Below, one piece after another: positions 31,510-40,785 of a stretch of DNA of 64,000 nucleotides. The stretch comes from Sulfuriferula nivalis (GTDB lineage Bacteria > Pseudomonadota > Gammaproteobacteria > Burkholderiales > Sulfuriferulaceae). A model generated the notes under the pieces. It saw only the letters and a list, made by a program, of their open reading frames with translations, searched no databases and was not told where the DNA came from. The stretch is taken from contig NZ_AP021881.1 in the NCBI RefSeq assembly GCF_009937995.1, forward strand, positions 2,356,001 through 2,420,000, read 5' to 3'. The stretch's first letter is position 1, and each line of letters opens with the position of its first letter. The translations under genes were made by a program, and so were the position numbers.

Positions 31510-33222
31510 TCAGCCACTGATTAAATTACTCAAAGGCATCGGTTTTGAAACAACATACCCCTGAGCATAATCGACCCCCAAGTCTGACAAAATAGCTAAA
31601 ATTTCGTCATTCTCGACATATTCTGCGATCGTCTGCATCCCCATCGCGTGAGCAATAGTATTGACTGATGCAACAATAGAACGGGATATAGCATCATCAA
31701 CTATCTCTTTCACAAAACAACCATCTATTTTCAGATAATCAACAGGCAGCTTCCTCAGATATTTCAGTGAACACATACCACTACCAAAATCGTCCAACGA
31801 AAAGCGATATCCCTTATCACGCAATGTGGAAATAAACTTAATAGCATCACTCAGCTCACCCACAGCAGCCGATTCTGTCAATTCAAAACAGATATGCTTA
31901 GGGTCAATCGCAGCTGCGTCCAATGTATCTAATAAAAAATGCAGAAACTTGACATCAAGGAAAGATTTGCCCGACAAGTTAATCGAAAACTCCTGCTCCG
32001 GATGCAGTTGATGCAAGTGCGCTTTGACCCACTGCAAGGTATTAGTAATCACCCAACGATCCACAGCCGGCATTAAATCATAGCGCTCCGCCGCTGGAAT
32101 AAATGCATCAGGAAAAATCAACCGATTATTCTGATCAAGCATACGCAGCAAGACCTCTCCATGATGTCGGGCACCAGTTCCTATCATCTGTATAGGCTGA
32201 TAATAAAGCTGGAACGAATCACTACGCAACGCTTCTGGGATAGCAAGCACCCAGCGCATTTCATGTTTTTTTTCTATGGTATCCAGATCATCTGATTTAT
32301 AAACATGCACTTGATTCCTGCCCTTGGCCTTAGCAGCAAAACAGGCACTATCAGCCTCGGCTAACAATTCCCCGCCACTCTTGCTATATGGAGTAATCAG
32401 GCTAATACCGATGCTGATACCGATCGTGAAAATCTGGCTGCGCCAATCAAAACGGTATTGCTGAACAGCCTCACGAATTTCATCGGCAACAATCAACGCA
32501 CGATCCATTTCACAATTTGCCAGCAACACACCAAATTCATCACCACCCAGCCTTGCAACGGCATCATCTGGTTTAATTACAAAACCACTCATCACCTCCG
32601 CGATTTGCACTAACAACGCATCTCCGGCAGTGTGTCCAACGGTATCATTGAGTAACTTAAACTGATCCAGATCCATATACATCAGAATATGCTGATGACG
32701 ATTATCCTTAGCATCCTGAAATAGGCACTCCAGGCGCGTATCAAACTCCCTGCGATTCCAAAGACCAGTCAACATGTCATGACGGGCAAAATAATCCATT
32801 TGCTGCTCACTACGAATGCGGGCGCGACGTTCTTCTGCTTGCCGCAATTCGCGTTCTATCGCTTGAGGCAGGCGGGCACTTTTATCTTTCATAATATAGT
32901 CGTTAGCGCCCGACCTCATTGCCTCAACTGCAATTTCCTCACCAACCGTACCCGACAATAAAAAAAATGGTATCGTTTGATCAAATTCACGTACTGTATG
33001 CAGCGCATCCATCCCATCAAACTGAGGCACTATTTTGTAATCAGAAATCACCACATCCCAACATACTGGGGGCATGAATGTCCTCAGCGCTTCCTCCGAA
33101 CAAACACGTTCCAGCGATACATGATAGCCAGCACCCTTCAACTGACGACGCAACAACAGCTCATCGTCAACTGAGTCTTCTATCATTAGCACGCGCAACG
33201 GTTTTAATTCATGCTCAGCCAT
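31510..33222 (-). CDS. Response regulator with REC, GGDEF and EAL domains
   Basis: The 570-residue protein has a receiver domain (residues 1-125, phospho-Asp in VVISDYK, Lys in MKDKSA). A GGDEF domain follows (motif ARLGGDEFGVLLA near residue 235), then an EAL domain (about residues 325-565). In the EAL domain the signature is EVLLR rather than EALLR, a substitution also seen in active phosphodiesterases; NLSGKSF, ELTES and DDFGSG are present. It could therefore make and break cyclic di-GMP. It starts 5 bp after the single-domain response regulator and ends the tusA-dsrE-kinase cluster. Confidence 0.92.
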   Translation of the reverse strand: MAEHELKPLRVLMIEDSVDDELLLRRQLKGAGYHVSLERVCSEEALRTFMPPVCWDVVISDYKIVPQFDGMDALHTVREFDQTIPFFLLSGTVGEEIAVEAMRSGANDYIMKDKSARLPQAIERELRQAEERRARIRSEQQMDYFARHDMLTGLWNRREFDTRLECLFQDAKDNRHQHILMYMDLDQFKLLNDTVGHTAGDALLVQIAEVMSGFVIKPDDAVARLGGDEFGVLLANCEMDRALIVADEIREAVQQYRFDWRSQIFTIGISIGISLITPYSKSGGELLAEADSACFAAKAKGRNQVHVYKSDDLDTIEKKHEMRWVLAIPEALRSDSFQLYYQPIQMIGTGARHHGEVLLRMLDQNNRLIFPDAFIPAAERYDLMPAVDRWVITNTLQWVKAHLHQLHPEQEFSINLSGKSFLDVKFLHFLLDTLDAAAIDPKHICFELTESAAVGELSDAIKFISTLRDKGYRFSLDDFGSGMCSLKYLRKLPVDYLKIDGCFVKEIVDDAISRSIVASVNTIAHAMGMQTIAEYVENDEILAILSDLGVDYAQGYVVSKPMPLSNLISG

Positions 33223-33227
33223 GTTGA

Positions 33228-33668
33228 TCAGTTCACCTTATTTGTATAGTGCTCATTCAATTCCAACCAATACTCGGCCAGCCTTTCAACCACATGAACA
33301 AAACGTTTAAATTCAACAGGTTTAAGTATGTAACTGTTAGCACCGATGGCATATCCATCGCGCTTATCCGACACCTCATCCGAAGTTGACAATATCACTA
33401 CTGGCAAATTACGTGTCTGCGGACTATTTCTGATCTGCTGCAACACTTCTAGCCCCCCTATGCCGGGCAGTCCGAGATCCAGCAACACAACATGCGGCAA
33501 CTCACTACCCGACTTGCCATTCAAATAATTTAGCGCCTGCTCTCCATCAGCCATGACGACCATGTTCCCATCAACATTCGCTTTCTTTAACGCCCGTTCC
33601 GCTAGCAAGACCTGATCCGGGTTGTCCTCCACCAACAATATGGTTTTATTATTGTTATTCATGCTCAT
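33228..33668 (-). CDS. Single-domain response regulator (Rcp1-like)
   Basis: The 146-residue protein is a receiver domain only. It has the acidic pair VEDN, the phosphorylated Asp in VVLLDLGLPG, the Ser in ILSTSDE and the Lys in ILKPVEF. The extended loop around LNYLNGKSG is typical of regulators that partner phytochrome-like kinases. It lacks an output domain and may relay phosphate from the upstream kinase to the REC-GGDEF-EAL protein. It is 7 bp downstream of the kinase gene. Confidence 0.92.
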   Translation of the reverse strand: MSMNNNNKTILLVEDNPDQVLLAERALKKANVDGNMVVMADGEQALNYLNGKSGSELPHVVLLDLGLPGIGGLEVLQQIRNSPQTRNLPVVILSTSDEVSDKRDGYAIGANSYILKPVEFKRFVHVVERLAEYWLELNEHYTNKVN

Positions 33669-33675
33669 GCGCCTC

Positions 33676-34947
33676 TCATGTCATTTGATCAAGCGTAAAA
33701 AAGAATGCAGCACCGTTACCTGGCGTAGCTTCCGCTCGTATCCACCCACCATGCCGATTAATAATCCGTTGTACGGTAGCCAAACCCACACCGGTACCCT
33801 CAAACTCACTTTCCATGTGCAAACGTTGAAAAGGCTGGAACAACTTGTCAACGCGTTTCATATCAAACCCAGCACCATTATCACTGATACAAAAACAGGA
33901 TTGACCATTCCAACTGCTCTTGAATACATTTATTTTCGCCGATGCCACTTTACCCGTATATTTCCAGGCATTAGATAATAAATTAGTTAACAAAACCTCC
34001 ACCAAATACGGATCAGCCATTGCTCTCAAACCTGTTTCTATCTGTATATCAACAACTCTATCAGATTCGGCTTCACGAAATTCGTTAACAATTTGCTGCG
34101 CAAGCGCAGTCACATCAATCAACGACAATTGCATATCCAATCGTGACACACGTGAAAGTCCCAGCAAAGCATCTATCAACTGCCCCATCCGTTTGGCATT
34201 GGCACGTAAACGTTCCAAATAATTCCTGCCCTCCGCATCTAATTTATCTGCATAATCTTCCAGCAACGCCAAACTAAAGCCATCTATACTTCTCAACGGC
34301 GCACGCAAATCATGTGACACCGAATAAGAAAATGCTTCCAGCTCCTGATTAGCCACCTGCAATGCCAAAGTGCGCCCCTGTACCTTTGATTCCAGACTTG
34401 CTACCAGTGACTCTACCTCATCAAACAAGCGCGCATTTTCTATTGCAATACCTACCTGATTAGAAACCAGCTTCAACAGTTCCATATCCCGTACAGTAAA
34501 GCTTGCACCGTTGACTTTCCCCGTTCCGGACAACCCTCCTATGATGCGATCTCCAACCACCAGCGGCACCAGCAATGCAGAAATTTGTCCATATTCCCAA
34601 GTAGTTGCTTTTTGTTGAAAGGGCCATTGATCTGACTCACCATAAAGCAATGGACGCTGATTCTTGAGTACCCACCCGCACATACCCACATTGACCGAAA
34701 AACTCGTACCCACAATCAAATCTGCATCTTTACCACTTGCCGCAGCATAGGTGTAGTTTTCACAGACCTGATCCAGCATGGGGATCATTAACGTGTCGGC
34801 ACTGATTAGGGTGCGCACTTTTTCGGCAACCAATTTCAACACCACATCCAGATGCAAGTTTGAGGTAATGGCATTACCCACTTCTTGCAAAACCTTAAGC
34901 TCATATTCGCGATCGCGAAGCTGTCGCAGGCAATCAGATTCGTTCAT
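33676..34947 (-). CDS. Soluble GAF-domain sensor histidine kinase
   Basis: The 423-residue protein has no membrane helices. A GAF domain (about residues 25-165) is followed by a short coiled coil, a HisKA domain with the phospho-His in YSVSHDLRAPLRSIDG, and a HATPase domain with N (TNLLSNAWKYTG), G1 (DNGAGFD) and G2 (GTGVGLATV) boxes. The GAF domain has Cys residues in MCGWVLKN and DQVCENY that might sense redox state, which is speculation. The ATG at 34947 has AGGAG 7 bp upstream; an in-frame GTG at 34956 lies within that spacing. Confidence 0.92.
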   Translation of the reverse strand: MNESDCLRQLRDREYELKVLQEVGNAITSNLHLDVVLKLVAEKVRTLISADTLMIPMLDQVCENYTYAAASGKDADLIVGTSFSVNVGMCGWVLKNQRPLLYGESDQWPFQQKATTWEYGQISALLVPLVVGDRIIGGLSGTGKVNGASFTVRDMELLKLVSNQVGIAIENARLFDEVESLVASLESKVQGRTLALQVANQELEAFSYSVSHDLRAPLRSIDGFSLALLEDYADKLDAEGRNYLERLRANAKRMGQLIDALLGLSRVSRLDMQLSLIDVTALAQQIVNEFREAESDRVVDIQIETGLRAMADPYLVEVLLTNLLSNAWKYTGKVASAKINVFKSSWNGQSCFCISDNGAGFDMKRVDKLFQPFQRLHMESEFEGTGVGLATVQRIINRHGGWIRAEATPGNGAAFFFTLDQMT

Positions 34948-34972
34948 TCTAAACACTCCTGATTGAAAATAT

Positions 34973-35512
34973 TCAAATCACAGCATTGTAATGACTTGCC
35001 ATACTGTCTTTTACATATTGAGACACGCCTTTTACTTGAACATTTTTGCTGACGATCAAATCCGAAGTATCCAGCCCCAACGTATCTACACATATCTGAC
35101 ATATCGTAAACGACACACCCAAGTCTTCAGCCAGATAGATAAACTCTTCGAGTGTAGGAATGTTTTTGCGCCGAAGTAAAAAATTAAATATTTTTGGACC
35201 AATACCAAAAAAATTAATCTGTGATAATGGCAAATGATTTGCGCCACCGAGATTAACGGCTTCCACCATAGTTTGAACTATAGAATCAGATTCCTGGCGC
35301 CGGTATGGTGAGTTATCTTGCCTACGCTTGCCTAGCAGCGTATGTAAAATACCACGGCGACGTTTTAAACAATTTGCACCAAAAATAGTGAACCACATAT
35401 TGGTCTTGATACCCATCGCCGCATATCCCGTCGCAATCAAAAAGGCCGACATCACTTTATCCATATCAGCGCTAATGACCATGATTGTGGCTTGTTGAGG
35501 ATGCTCTACCAT
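34973..35512 (-). CDS. DsrE-family (DsrE2/3-like) protein
   Basis: The 179-residue protein resembles the DsrE/DsrF/DrsH fold, with the N-terminal TIMVISADMDKVMSAFLIATGYAAMG and a C-terminal segment FTICQICVDTLGL carrying Cys138 and Cys141. Related DsrE2/DsrE3 proteins carry sulfane sulfur on cysteines at this position and partner TusA in sulfur-oxidising bacteria. The middle is unusually basic (KRRRGIL, GKRRQ, YRRQ). It lies between tusA and the sensor kinase on the same strand, which suggests a role in sulfur transfer or in reporting sulfur status. Confidence 0.82.
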   Translation of the reverse strand: MVEHPQQATIMVISADMDKVMSAFLIATGYAAMGIKTNMWFTIFGANCLKRRRGILHTLLGKRRQDNSPYRRQESDSIVQTMVEAVNLGGANHLPLSQINFFGIGPKIFNFLLRRKNIPTLEEFIYLAEDLGVSFTICQICVDTLGLDTSDLIVSKNVQVKGVSQYVKDSMASHYNAVI

Positions 35513-35573
35513 GTGCTAGTCTCCATTAACCATCCATATTTTTTGTATCAGTATTATTATTTTTTGCTATTTC

Positions 35574-35801
35574 TTATATTTGTATCTGTATTATTATCTT
35601 GCGACCCAGTTTTTCTGATTCAACAATTTTGTATCCAGCTATCTCGCACAAATCACGTACAGACTCCTCAAATATAGGGTCATCGCCTGTCACTTGCAAA
35701 ATCTGTCCAGCATGCAGCTCCGCAACCGCCTTACGCACCGCAATCAAAGGCACAGGACAGCAGGTGCCACATACATCTATTTCCTTATTCGCTGCTTGCA
35801 T
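35574..35801 (-). CDS. tusA: TusA-family sulfur carrier protein
   Basis: The 75-residue protein has the sulfur-accepting CPxP motif at Cys15 (GTCCPVPLIAVRKA) and the beta-alpha-beta-alpha layout of TusA/SirA. In E. coli TusA passes sulfur for tRNA thiolation; in sulfur oxidisers it feeds cytoplasmic oxidation. Here it is the first gene of a cluster with a DsrE-like protein and a phosphorelay, so the second role or a sensing role is more likely. It may have relatives elsewhere in the genome. Confidence 0.87.
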   Translation of the reverse strand: MQAANKEIDVCGTCCPVPLIAVRKAVAELHAGQILQVTGDDPIFEESVRDLCEIAGYKIVESEKLGRKIIIQIQI

Positions 35802-35950
35802 AACCCACCCCGATTTCTCCGATTAAATAACCGCAAGCTGCAAGCCTACTATCGGCACCGCACTATGACAAAATCATAGTGCCAGATTATTCCTAATTAA
35901 AACAGAACGCAATATCACGTAGCATGGATTGCGCTAGCAAAAACAGTTCA

Positions 35951-36478
35951 TCACCATCCCGCTTTAATATTCTGTAAAGCCTGCCCCTTACTCCATACGA
36001 TAACCCCTTGCGGACAAAAATACTCATCCGCCAAAGCACGATGATAAGACAGCAATGAACGACCAGATATACCACGCCAATGGCTGTCTACCACAGGCAC
36101 CCAGCTACCATCATCACGACCTGTAGCGTAAATTTTCTGTTCGCGTGTTTCACAACGTATACCTTCGAAACTGACATTTTTAGCCCCGCCCTGTGCCTTA
36201 ATCACCAGCACATAGCGCACGACACCATCCTTACCCACATCCAATGTGGTTTTATCAATCGCATATTGATTACCTGCGATACCGCTGACATAAAATGGCA
36301 CCAGATTTTCATCTTTAGGTGCTGCGGGCAATTTAGTCTGCGACTCTTCCCAGTCGGGTGCGTCTTCAACCTGATTATTTACTATCCCATTTTGATCACT
36401 CAGAAAATCGGCATGAACGGTCTGCAAACCAGCCATATTCAACATAACACACCATCCCAGCCAACGCATTAACTTCAT
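35951..36478 (-). CDS. CNP1-like family exported protein
   Basis: The 175-residue protein has a signal peptide (LGWCVMLNMAGLQTVHA), then a domain with YVLVIKAQGGAKNVSFEGIRCETREQKIYA and an aromatic C-terminus. This is the betaproteobacterial CNP1-like family. The function is unknown; a periplasmic or outer-membrane location is likely. It is divergent from the 4.5S RNA gene, a common arrangement. Confidence 0.8.
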   Translation of the reverse strand: MKLMRWLGWCVMLNMAGLQTVHADFLSDQNGIVNNQVEDAPDWEESQTKLPAAPKDENLVPFYVSGIAGNQYAIDKTTLDVGKDGVVRYVLVIKAQGGAKNVSFEGIRCETREQKIYATGRDDGSWVPVVDSHWRGISGRSLLSYHRALADEYFCPQGVIVWSKGQALQNIKAGW

Positions 36479-36518
36479 AGTCTACACCCTGTCATTAAAA
36501 TTAATACACTATACCGCT

Positions 36519-36546
36519 TTGCCAGCTTCTGTGACTAGCGTAGAAT
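36519..36546 (+). promoter_or_regulatory. Promoter of the 4.5S RNA gene
   Basis: TTGCCA (36519-36524) and TAGAAT (36541-36546) are spaced by 16 bp. They end 7 bp before the predicted 5' end of the RNA. Confidence 0.65.
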
Positions 36547-36553
36547 ACACAGC

Positions 36554-36649
36554 GGCGGGTCTCCTCGCATTGCAAGGCGGTGAACCTGGTCAGGTCCGGA
36601 AGGAAGCAGCCACAGCTGTTTATTGCAAGTGCCGGGGGTTGGGCTCGCC
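36554..36649 (+). ncRNA. ffs: 4.5S signal recognition particle RNA (small bacterial type)
   Basis: The RNA is about 96 nt. The universal SRP domain IV is present: the GGTCAGGTCCGGAAGGAAGCAGCC segment, with the asymmetric and symmetric loops that bind Ffh and a GGAA tetraloop. The ends GGCGGGTC and GGGCTCGCC pair to close the hairpin. It targets inner-membrane proteins to the translocon together with Ffh and FtsY. Confidence 0.95.
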
Positions 36650-36750
36650 ACTTCATTTTCACCACATTCCACTTTATTTCTTAGCTTTAATCAATCCACG
36701 CCATGTCGTTATCGGTTATGATTTAGCTTCTTCATATTAAAGTCTGCGCT

Positions 36751-37485
36751 ATGGATAACACCACTCACTTTGGTTATAAAACAGTTGCCGAATCCGATAA
36801 AGCGGGCAAGGTTGCCGAGGTTTTTCACTCTGTCGCTGCGCGCTACGATGTAATGAACGACCTCATGTCTATGGGTCTGCATCGCGTCTGGAAACAATTT
36901 ACCATAGCCACATCAGGCGTACGTCCAGGCAATCGCGTGCTCGACGTCGCTGGCGGCACGGCAGATCTAACCCGTCTATTTCTTAAAAAAGTTGGACCTA
37001 CAGGTCAAGTCTGGCTGACTGACATCAACAGCTCCATGCTCACCGTCGGGCGCGACCGCATGCTGGACGAGGGTCAAGCCATCCCTGTTGCACAATGCGA
37101 TGGTGAAAAACTGCCATTTCCCGACAACTACTTTGATTGTATCAGCGTCGCTTTTGGTTTGCGCAACATGACCCACAAAGACGCAGCTTTACGAGATATG
37201 TATCGCGTATTACGCCCTGGTGGACGTTTACTGGTGCTAGAATTTTCCAAGGTATGGAAACCACTCGCACCGATATACGACGCTTACTCGTTTAAATTAC
37301 TGCCTGTCATGGGTAAATTAATCGCTAAAGATGCGGAAAGTTACCAGTATCTTGCAGAATCTATCCGCATGCACCCAGATCAGGAAACCTTAAAAACCAT
37401 GATGTCAGAAGCGGGCTTTGCCAAGGTTGATTACTTCAATCTCAGCGGCGGTGTCGTTGCCTTGCATAAGGGTTACAAATACTGA
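36751..37485 (+). CDS. ubiE: Ubiquinone/menaquinone biosynthesis C-methyltransferase UbiE
   Basis: The 244-residue SAM-dependent methyltransferase acts on the quinone ring. The N-terminus TTHFGYKTV, the SAM motif [15 protein letters not shown] and the [10 protein letters not shown] segment are all present. The last base of its stop is the first base of the ubiJ start codon (TGATG), so the genes are coupled. Confidence 0.96.
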   Translation: MDNTTHFGYKTVAESDKAGKVAEVFHSVAARYDVMNDLMSMGLHRVWKQFTIATSGVRPGNRVLDVAGGTADLTRLFLKKVGPTGQVWLTDINSSMLTVGRDRMLDEGQAIPVAQCDGEKLPFPDNYFDCISVAFGLRNMTHKDAALRDMYRVLRPGGRLLVLEFSKVWKPLAPIYDAYSFKLLPVMGKLIAKDAESYQYLAESIRMHPDQETLKTMMSEAGFAKVDYFNLSGGVVALHKGYKY

Positions 37486-38081
37486 TGCTGGACACGCTCA
37501 ATGGGCGCATGCTCATCCCGCTGCTGAATCATTTGCTTGAATCTGCACCGAGTGCCCAGCATAAACTCGCCCAGCATGCTGGAAAGCGTGTCGCTATTAC
37601 ATTACCCCTGATTAGCTTCACTTTTGCGATGAATAGCGAAGGCCGCTTGCAAGCATCTGATGACGCCGAAAGCGACGCACAATTTCATCTCAATCCACTG
37701 ATACTCGCGCGTATTGCACTAGGTGACAAAACCGCCACGCATCGCATCAACATTACGGGTGACACCCAACTCGCTGCAGACGTGGGTAACACCTTGATGG
37801 ATCTGGACTGGGATGCCGAAGCCGATTTTGCACGTTTCATGGGTGACGCAAGTGCACATCAACTGGTCAAAATTGTACGCAACCTGATTAAGTGGAAGCG
37901 AGGCAACATCACCAACACCGCGTTAATGCTGGTTGAATATGCCCATGAAGAATCCGGCATGATTATCAAGCGCAAGCCTTTGCAGCAATTTATTACTGAT
38001 GTTGATACCGTGCGTGATGACACTGCACGGCTAGCTAAACGCATAGATCTACTTACCAGCCAACTTCAATCCAAGCTATAA
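37485..38081 (+). CDS. ubiJ: Ubiquinone biosynthesis accessory factor UbiJ
   Basis: The 198-residue protein has an SCP2-like lipid-binding domain in the first part (about residues 10-115, with [18 protein letters not shown]) and a helical tail ending in a coiled coil ([16 protein letters not shown]). UbiJ binds the hydrophobic quinone precursors in the aerobic Ubi metabolon. It lies between ubiE and ubiB, its conserved place. Confidence 0.88.
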   Translation: MLDTLNGRMLIPLLNHLLESAPSAQHKLAQHAGKRVAITLPLISFTFAMNSEGRLQASDDAESDAQFHLNPLILARIALGDKTATHRINITGDTQLAADVGNTLMDLDWDAEADFARFMGDASAHQLVKIVRNLIKWKRGNITNTALMLVEYAHEESGMIIKRKPLQQFITDVDTVRDDTARLAKRIDLLTSQLQSKL

Positions 38082-38085
38082 CCAC

Positions 38086-39615
38086 ATGCGTATTTTTCGT
38101 CTCATCACTATTTTATGGGTCGCTGCTCGTTTCGGACTGGATGAGTTTTTTCTAGGCCATGAGCGCGTGCGCGGTTTACGCTGGCTGGTTAATGTCACCC
38201 TGTTTTGGCGTGACTTATCTGAACCACGCGCCGTGCGCTTACGTCGCGCACTGGAGGCTTTGGGACCTATATTTGTAAAATTCGGGCAAATGCTTTCTAC
38301 CCGCCGCGATTTAATGCCGTTCGACATTGCAGAAGAGTTGGCACGACTGCAGGATCGCGTTCCACCTTTCCCTGGCAGTGAAGTGCGCATTAAACTGGAG
38401 GCCATTTATGGCAAATCGCTGGAAACAGTTTTTGCCCAGTTCGATGCAGAACCTGTCGCCAGCGCATCGATGGCCCAAGTCCATTTTGCCATTTTACGAG
38501 ATGGCACAGAAGCGGCTGTCAAAGTCCTCCGTCCTGGCATAGGCGAAATTATCGAACACGATTTAGGCTTGCTCGAAGCCGCCGCCATCCTTGTTGAAAA
38601 ACTATTTTCTGATGGCAAACGTCTGCATCCACGTGAAGTTGTAGGTGAATTCCGCAAGACCTTAACCGACGAACTGGATTTGATGCGAGAGGCTTCAAAT
38701 TGCTCGCAATTACGCCGCAATTTTGAACAATCTGATTTACTCATCGTGCCCGAAGTTTATTGGGATTATTGCGAAGCTGGGGTAATGGTCATGGAACGCA
38801 TGAAAGGCGTTCCCATCAGCCAGACAGCCAAACTGCGTGAAATGGGTATCAACATTCCCAAGCTCGCCCAGGATGGCGTAGAAATTTTCTTCACTCAGGT
38901 TTTTCGTGACGCTTTTTTTCACGCAGACATGCATCCTGGCAATATTCAGGTCAATCAACAGGGGCAATACATTGCGCTGGATTTCGGCATCATGGGCACA
39001 CTGACAGAAGTCGACAAAAACTACCTCGCGCAGAACTTCCTTGCTTTCTTCCAGCGCGATTACCGCGCCGTTGCCCAGGCTCACGTTGATGCGGGCTGGA
39101 CGCCAGCTGATACCCGTGTCGACGAATTTGAAGCCGCTATTCGTGCCGTCTGCGAACCTATATTTGACCGCCCGTTAAAGGAAATCTCGTTCGGTAAGGT
39201 CCTGCTACGCCTGTTCCAGACTTCACGCCGCTTCAATATGGAAATCCAGCCACAATTAGTATTGCTGCAAAAAACTTTGCTTAACATTGAAGGCCTGGGT
39301 CGTGACCTTGATCCTGATCTGGACTTGTGGAAAACGGGCAAACCTTTTCTCGAAAGCTGGATGAAAGAACAGTTTGGCTGGCAAGGTGCGCTGCGTAACA
39401 TTAAACACGAAGCGCCACGCTGGGCAACACTGCTGCCGCAATTACCGCGTCTGGCGCATGCTTATCTGGCTCAAGATAACGCCAACGCCATGCGTGAACA
39501 AACAGCGCTTTTACTAGCACAACAGCGTAGCAATCAACGCTGGCTAATTCTGATTGCCATACTCCTGACCGCAGGCTTGGTACTGGCTGGCTACGCCTAC
39601 TTGCATCCCCATTAA
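38086..39615 (+). CDS. ubiB: Ubiquinone biosynthesis ABC1-type kinase UbiB
   Basis: The 509-residue atypical kinase/ATPase has the ABC1 KxGQ motif ([13 protein letters not shown]), the Ala-rich loop SASMAQVH, the lysine in [18 protein letters not shown], and the metal motif ALDFGIMG. Two hydrophobic helices close the C-terminus. It helps extract ubiquinone precursors from the membrane. It follows ubiJ by 4 bp. Confidence 0.95.
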   Translation: MRIFRLITILWVAARFGLDEFFLGHERVRGLRWLVNVTLFWRDLSEPRAVRLRRALEALGPIFVKFGQMLSTRRDLMPFDIAEELARLQDRVPPFPGSEVRIKLEAIYGKSLETVFAQFDAEPVASASMAQVHFAILRDGTEAAVKVLRPGIGEIIEHDLGLLEAAAILVEKLFSDGKRLHPREVVGEFRKTLTDELDLMREASNCSQLRRNFEQSDLLIVPEVYWDYCEAGVMVMERMKGVPISQTAKLREMGINIPKLAQDGVEIFFTQVFRDAFFHADMHPGNIQVNQQGQYIALDFGIMGTLTEVDKNYLAQNFLAFFQRDYRAVAQAHVDAGWTPADTRVDEFEAAIRAVCEPIFDRPLKEISFGKVLLRLFQTSRRFNMEIQPQLVLLQKTLLNIEGLGRDLDPDLDLWKTGKPFLESWMKEQFGWQGALRNIKHEAPRWATLLPQLPRLAHAYLAQDNANAMREQTALLLAQQRSNQRWLILIAILLTAGLVLAGYAYLHPH

Positions 39616-39616
39616 A

Positions 39617-40549
39617 TTGGGTACTGGCGATTTGCACACCGAAGCGTCATCTCCACCTCCGCGCTTTGGTCTGGGTGTCATTCTTGCCATTCTGGCCGCG
39701 GTAGGTTTCTCTACCAAAGCCATATTTGTCAAACTCGCTTATCTGGTCGCACCTATAGATGCGATTACGCTATTGGCGTTACGTATGGCCTTTTCCTTGC
39801 CAGTATTTATTGCAGTCGCAATCTGGAGTTCACGCCAGCAACATGTAAATTCATTGCACCGCCATGATTATGGTCTAATTATCGCACTGGGATTTATCGG
39901 CTATTACATTTCCAGCCTGCTGGATTTTATGGGATTACAATATTTGAATGCTGGACTGGAACGGCTGATACTATTTCTCTATCCCACCATGACCGTACTG
40001 CTCTCTGCGGTGCTTTTTAAGCATCGCATTACTCGACGTCACATCATCGCGCTTATTATCAGCTATGTGGGTATAGGCTTAGTATTTGTACATGATTTAG
40101 GTCAACAAACCACCAACATGATACTAGGTGCCAGCCTCGTTTTTGCCAGCACCTTGAGTTACTCCATCTATCTGGTTGGCGCAGGGCACGCTGTTCATAA
40201 ACTAGGCACAATACGTTTTACTGCACTCGCCATGATAGTCGCCAGTATATTTACCCTCGTACACTTCGGCCTCACGCATAACATCAACGCGTTGCAGCTT
40301 CCAGCCAAAATATATTGGCTCAGTGCAGCAATGGCCGTATTTTCAACAGTGCTACCCGTATTCATGCTCTCCGCCGCCATCCGCCTGATTAATCCAGGAC
40401 GAACTGCGCTCATAGGCTCAGCAGGCCCCGTCGCTACTATTTTTATGGCGTATTTATTTCTGGGCGAAACCATAGTTGGCTTACAAGTTGTCGGCTCGAT
40501 ACTGGTATTAGGTGGGGTATTACTGATTAGCTGGCGGCGCTCTGCTTAA
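39617..40549 (+). CDS. DMT/EamA-family transporter
   Basis: The 310-residue protein has ten hydrophobic segments in two EamA repeats. The start is problematic: the only in-frame candidates before the first membrane helix are TTG codons at 39617 and 39632, neither with a convincing Shine-Dalgarno. The first lies 1 bp after the ubiB stop, so translation may be by re-initiation. The substrate is unknown. Confidence 0.82.
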   Translation: MGTGDLHTEASSPPPRFGLGVILAILAAVGFSTKAIFVKLAYLVAPIDAITLLALRMAFSLPVFIAVAIWSSRQQHVNSLHRHDYGLIIALGFIGYYISSLLDFMGLQYLNAGLERLILFLYPTMTVLLSAVLFKHRITRRHIIALIISYVGIGLVFVHDLGQQTTNMILGASLVFASTLSYSIYLVGAGHAVHKLGTIRFTALAMIVASIFTLVHFGLTHNINALQLPAKIYWLSAAMAVFSTVLPVFMLSAAIRLINPGRTALIGSAGPVATIFMAYLFLGETIVGLQVVGSILVLGGVLLISWRRSA

Positions 40550-40571
40550 GCATTACGCCGCAGTATGAAAA

Positions 40572-40619
40572 ATGCCGCCTGACCCTTAGTTTATCGTTAT
40601 AAATAAGTCAGGACGGCAT
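40572..40619. repeat. Inverted repeat downstream of the DMT transporter gene
   Basis: ATGCCGCCTGAC (40572-40583) pairs with GTCAGGACGGCAT (40607-40619), 12 bp with one bulged A and a 23-nt loop. It has no T-run. It might stabilise the 3' end of the transporter mRNA. The rest of the 236-bp spacer shows nothing else. Confidence 0.45.
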
Positions 40620-40785
40620 CAAGTGAAGCTAAAAACTGACGACCAATAAAAGCAACATCAGCATTAACTTCTGGCACTACCTTCATCTCCTCCACCCACC
40701 TTATTATTCATGTAGGTTAAATTCTGTATATGAAGTGCGAAAATATTAACACGTCATCATGAATAAATCAAATTAAAACAAGAAT

